This document shows positions 59,840-64,000 of a stretch of DNA of 64,000 nt, piece by piece. Both the position numbers and the translations under genes were made by a program. The notes below the pieces were generated by a model that saw only the letters and a list, made by a program, of their open reading frames with translations, searched no databases and was not told the origin of the DNA. The DNA comes from Owenia fusiformis (Eukaryota; Annelida; Polychaeta; Sabellida; Oweniidae). The stretch lies in the NCBI GenBank assembly GCA_903813345.2, contig CAIIXF020000007.1:34936538-35000537 (forward strand). Reading direction: 5' to 3'. The first letter of the stretch is position 1; the number at the start of each line of letters is the position of its first letter.

Positions 59840-62800
59840 TCATACAACTAGGGGTAATTTCATGTTAGTCCTCTCGTTTTCATCTTTTATTTGATCATAG
59901 GTTGAGTGAATGTGATTTTCTATGAACGTCAACTCTGTTGTTATGTCGTCATTATCTTTCTCTAATGTTGTCGTGGAGTTTCCTAGCAGTTTTCTACTTG
60001 ATTCCAGATTATTTGTGTCAATATATTGTCGCAGAAACGATATCGTTGATCGACGTCCTTGCTGAAAGACAAAGTTCACTTTGTATGTACATTATTTCAT
60101 CTTCATCGGTTTGAGATATAGTCCATATACTCGTTCCCCAAAATGTGAAATATCAGATGTGTTGGACTTGTTAGGCTTGGTTTACACTGATCAATAAGTT
60201 TTAACTGTTCTTTGACGAATTGCACTAGTTTTTGGAAGAAATGCACGCATGACAATTTACTAGTTATTTGACAGTTTATTCAGTGGAAGAAATTCTGAAT
60301 TAAACGTTGAGTCCATGGGTCATGTTTAGTTAAGACAAAAAACAAACAATGATAAAATCTTTTGGAGATCACTAATCTTGGGAACCAGTTTTGCTAAGTT
60401 CGCGATGCTGTTAGCCGTTGCGCATGGATTTTCAAATGTTAACTGCGTTGTCCATGCATGTGATTAATTACCTCCACCAAGAAGTCTTTGTCTTCATCCT
60501 CCATATCAAAATCTGTAGTCCCTATGTAACCAGTGTTGATCCCAACTGTTCTTGCTGCATCAGAAGTCTAGAATACAAAGCGTACACATGACGCACATAA
60601 GAATTACATGTATATAATCTAAACGCAAAGACAGAATGAGAGATCTGGGAATCAGCCAACTTATTATTTCATAAGAAACCGAGCACGCATTTTCGGAAGA
60701 TCTTTTGGAGAAGTTGCATAACAAATAAATAATGGCAGATTTTGATAATGGGTAAGTATATACGTTTACCTTTATGTGTATACGTGTCAGATTCACAGAT
60801 AGAGACTGTTGTATAATGTTAATGTAATCCTTTAATCCGGAAATGTTTTGTCTTTTGACCCCTGTAAACCTTTGTTGAATGTCCACTCCCTTAGTATTAA
60901 AATAATTCACCAACTCAGTGAAGGAAATCTATAAAAATAAGAGAAGAAATAAATATCAGAAATAATCAAAAGTTATCTGTGCTACTCTTTGCATAAGCTA
61001 CATTTTCAGATCTTACATGTATATCCAAAAAGAGACTATATTTTATTTAATATAACGAGAAAACTAGGGATAATATTTTACCTGCCCACTGTTATCCTTG
61101 TCTAGTATGTTGAAAATGTCGTCAATTGAGCTGTTTCCGAACATTGTTTTGTAATGCTCTTTCTTCTTTTCAGTTACCTAGAAAGCAAGTATGAAACATC
61201 GATTGCCTGACAATTGTTGTGACATGCATGTGTGCGCGAAACATTAATGTATAATACAGGGTGGTCAAAAATGAAAACCCTGCATTTTCCTTTTATTTTT
61301 GTCATTAAATATAAAAAAATTACTCGCTGATATTTCACACATTTGTACAACATTTTATTTCCCACCATTTCACCCTATTTCATGACCATCAGACTGATAG
61401 TCACACTTTTACTGCACTTTGAATAAAATGCTTAGGTTTGGCCATCATCAGGCAAAACAGAACAGTTGTCAATGACCCGAATTCATTCCTCAGCAGGTAT
61501 GGCCTGAATGACACGGATGCTCTCACTTTTGAAGTTTGCATTTGTCCTGAGGTCATTCTCATATACTAGGGTTCATTTTTTGACCACACTTTAATGTATA
61601 ACATATCTAATAGAGCTTCACTTTAATATATTATCATAGGTGCGCATATTTTACTTACCTTTTCAAGAACTGATTTTAGTTCTTCTTTGTTTGTCATGCT
61701 GTCTAAGTTTATATCTTCATCTGCTAACGTCTACATGCAAAAAAACATAAGATGATTGTAACATTATGATTATTATTCACATGTATTGATGTAAGCACTT
61801 TTGTAGTTGCATCCGGATTCTATTTCTTTTTAATGCATATCTGTTTTGCCATGTGTGAAAAGCATTTAATTGCAGGACACGAAGAATTCACTCGTCCATT
61901 TTTTGACGATGAAAGAAATGATTTCATAAGATGGACTCTATTGGATATTTATATTTAAAGTTGATTAACGTTTTGAGATTGACGTTGGATATATATTTCA
62001 GAAATTGAATCACCTTTGACTAAACCTTGATTAACTAAGATTATTTCTATATTAATATCAATGAGGAAATATGTTACTTACATCGAGGAAAGCGTCCACT
62101 GCATCGTACATAGCAGAGTGTTTTTCTGCTTCTATTGCCTCTGCCCGTTTATCCTCCATTCGTTGTCTATAACATTGAAATACAAGATATAGTACTATAA
62201 CAAAGGACATTTCGATTGATGTGCCTCACTTGAAACAAGAATGCAATTTTTGAAGAAAAAGAACCGATGATGCAGAATACAAACGGATGGTTTTGATAGA
62301 TTGGAAGAAATCGTTTTATTTCAACTTAATTCACAATACCTTGCAAGCTTTGTATTTGGAATCCTATCTTGTGGGTCAACATCAGCTCTATCATCAAGAT
62401 CCGGGCGTATCACTTCCACATCTTTGTCTGCATACTATAAACGTACATATGATTAGAAATAGTTGCTTCGAATTGCGGGTAAATAATAATTATTTCAATT
62501 CAAAGAAGGTTAGATATATAGGTGCAGAGACAAACATATGCGCATATAGTAGTGTCGTGGCTATCCACAGTGTTATAGTATTATTTAGCTTACCAAAAGA
62601 AACCCAAGTGTTTTGTCGTTCCTGGAGCCAAATCGCTCTGTCTTGTCAAAAAGATTGCCCAGCTTTTCTAATGGATGGAGTCGTTTCAAGAAGGAATCGC
62701 TAGGAGCCATGGAAAGCCACCAACCTGTTTCAAAAAATTGTAAACGTTCACTTAAAAGAGTGCTTACACGTTAACCGAATGCAGTACACTATCTAAGTCT

Positions 62801-63976
62801 TTGATAGAAATGGTAAAGAATGGTTTTAAATTTTCAGGCAGACTGGAGTCTCGTATCATATCAACTACATTAACTGTGGCAACTGTTAAACCAGTGTATT
62901 CCTCCAGGCACGCACTTATGTAATACCTTGATGAATCAAGATTTATCGAAGTACTATAACTGTCTTGATAAATAAAAAAATCAACACCAAATGAAAGCAT
63001 AAGTAGAGATCTATCCATGTAATATAATTTGTTTACTTTAATTAGTTAGTGGCATTGCATTCTAAGAATTTTCAAGCATGGTGGTGAAGGACTGAAGGGA
63101 TATAAAAATTCATGCTATATATTATATCCCATTAACTAGCTGGTAGTCATATCTGTAACTGTGAATAAGACTTACCGTCAAATGCATGTATTGCATAATT
63201 CGAGAGCAGACCGCCATCTATGAAATAATCCGGATTCCTACTTCCTTTAGGCACCCATTTCACTGGTTTAAACAGACCTATAGAAAATAGCAAAAGTGAG
63301 ATAAAGAAAGATTACGTGCAGCGTTATGTGGACATATATTTCGACTATTAGTATTACCGGTTTTTGTTACTTTTGAATGTGATATAACTAAGGTACCAAA
63401 TAAAATGCCCCTCAAACTACTCCTCAGATGGACATAATATTCTCATTTACAAAATGTCGACAGAATGAAGCGAAAGTAGGTCAAACCGAGATATTTTCAG
63501 CGTTCTTCACTCTGATGAAAAGATTTGAGCGTTAATTTCGAAAAATGTTGCAACTGGAAAAACTATTCTACAAATAAAGAATCGGCGTGTAAATTCTCAA
63601 TGCTATTTTTAATAACTAATTAAGAAATCATACTGATTATACAAACATCCTAGACATGCAAATCTGAAATGACATTTTCAAAGCTGTTCCAAATATGTTT
63701 CTTGCTTCCTCACAACAATATTGGCTGACTTATTCATCGAACCAATACAGTATACAAATGGCAAATTACATACGGTAAGTAAATCATCATGAGTAAACAA
63801 TGCTATTTCGATTTATTGATTTAGATTAACTTTTGCAAACCTGGAATTGACATGGACATTCTCACTGCTATCCTGACAGGCATGTTCGGGGTGGTCTTAA
63901 CGTGACAGTATTCGGTGGACATGTGGTTGAGATTGGTCACCACGACGCATAGCTCTTTATCAAATCTATCGTACAG
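59840..63976 (-). CDS. Patatin-like phospholipase with internal EF-hand, 3' part
   Basis: Ten minus-strand exons close in phase: 63976-63841, 63277-63176, 62724-62594, 62434-62340, 62166-62082, 61730-61659, 61177-61082, 60928-60770, 60567-60472, 60061-59840 (397 residues). The 5' end, with the nucleophile Ser motif, lies beyond the window. Visible patatin landmarks are VRMSMSIPG, then FIDGGLLSNYA with the catalytic-dyad Asp (DGG), then DGWWLSM and TLGFLL. A canonical EF-hand loop follows (DKDNSGQISFTE) with all calcium positions filled and an exon junction inside the loop. After it come RTVGINTGYIGTTDFDME and ISFLRQY, which look like the end of the patatin domain, so the EF-hand region sits inside the lipase. 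Expected activity is calcium-responsive lipid acyl hydrolysis. Family assignment is firm; calcium control is inferred. Confidence 0.88.
61256..61592. mobile_element. Small Tc1/mariner-like remnant in a patatin intron
   Basis: Inverted ends CAGGGTGGTCAAAAATGAAA and TTCATTTTTTGACCACACT. TTAATGTATAA stands just outside on both sides, an 11-base direct repeat of unclear meaning. The interior is non-coding with a transposase-like trace on the minus strand. Confidence 0.55.
62764..63018 (-). other. Unexplained 84-codon intronic ORF
   Basis: Lies between patatin exons 2 and 3 of this window, whose direct junction (FDG/WWLSM) is the conserved one. No family recognised. It could be a retained exon, another gene, or chance. 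Confidence 0.3.
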
Positions 63977-64000
63977 CTGAAATATACAAAAAGAATATTG

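Overview
The window is eukaryotic and animal. It is AT-rich, its genes are split by GT-AG introns, poly(A) signals follow several genes, and more than half of the sequence is transposon-derived or tandemly repeated. The gene content (a SEA-domain mucin, a paraoxonase, a secreted PAN/C-type lectin, small Cys-rich secreted modules, a patatin lipase with an EF-hand) fits an invertebrate, probably marine. I cannot name the phylum from the sequence. I see no rRNA, tRNA, CRISPR array or bacterial-style operon.

Layout. 1-3.1 kb: a 1-kb palindrome, then the first exon of an off-window mucin-like gene (minus strand) with its upstream region. 4.5-9.8 kb: a three-level transposon nest. 10.7-22.8 kb: an 11-exon gene for a single-pass SEA mucin (minus strand), with several mobile elements in its introns. 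24-30 kb: MITEs plus an intronless gene for a 385-residue protein with 36-residue repeats. 30.4-36.0 kb: a paraoxonase-like gene (plus strand) carrying two alternative copies of one exon. 36.7-45.2 kb: one signal-peptide exon followed by three in-phase Cys-rich exons (minus strand), with mobile elements between them. 48.2-58.5 kb: a PAN/C-type lectin gene (plus strand). Its first splice donor has been amplified into a 46-bp minisatellite of about 35 copies, and its third exon is split by a 3.5-kb element. A second, inverted copy of that element sits directly on the exon's splice donor, so together they form a 7.2-kb palindrome. 59.8-64 kb: the 3' part of a patatin-like phospholipase gene (minus strand) with an EF-hand placed inside the lipase domain.

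Exon chains were assembled by eye from splice sites, and each was accepted only where intron phases closed the reading frame. Several neighbours encode secreted or membrane-surface proteins (mucin, lectin, Cys-rich peptides, paraoxonase), suggesting a mucosal or barrier theme, but that is inference. The most unusual material is the disrupted lectin gene, the donor-site minisatellite, the paired paraoxonase exons, and a group of elements with CAC...GTG ends and 5-bp target duplications.
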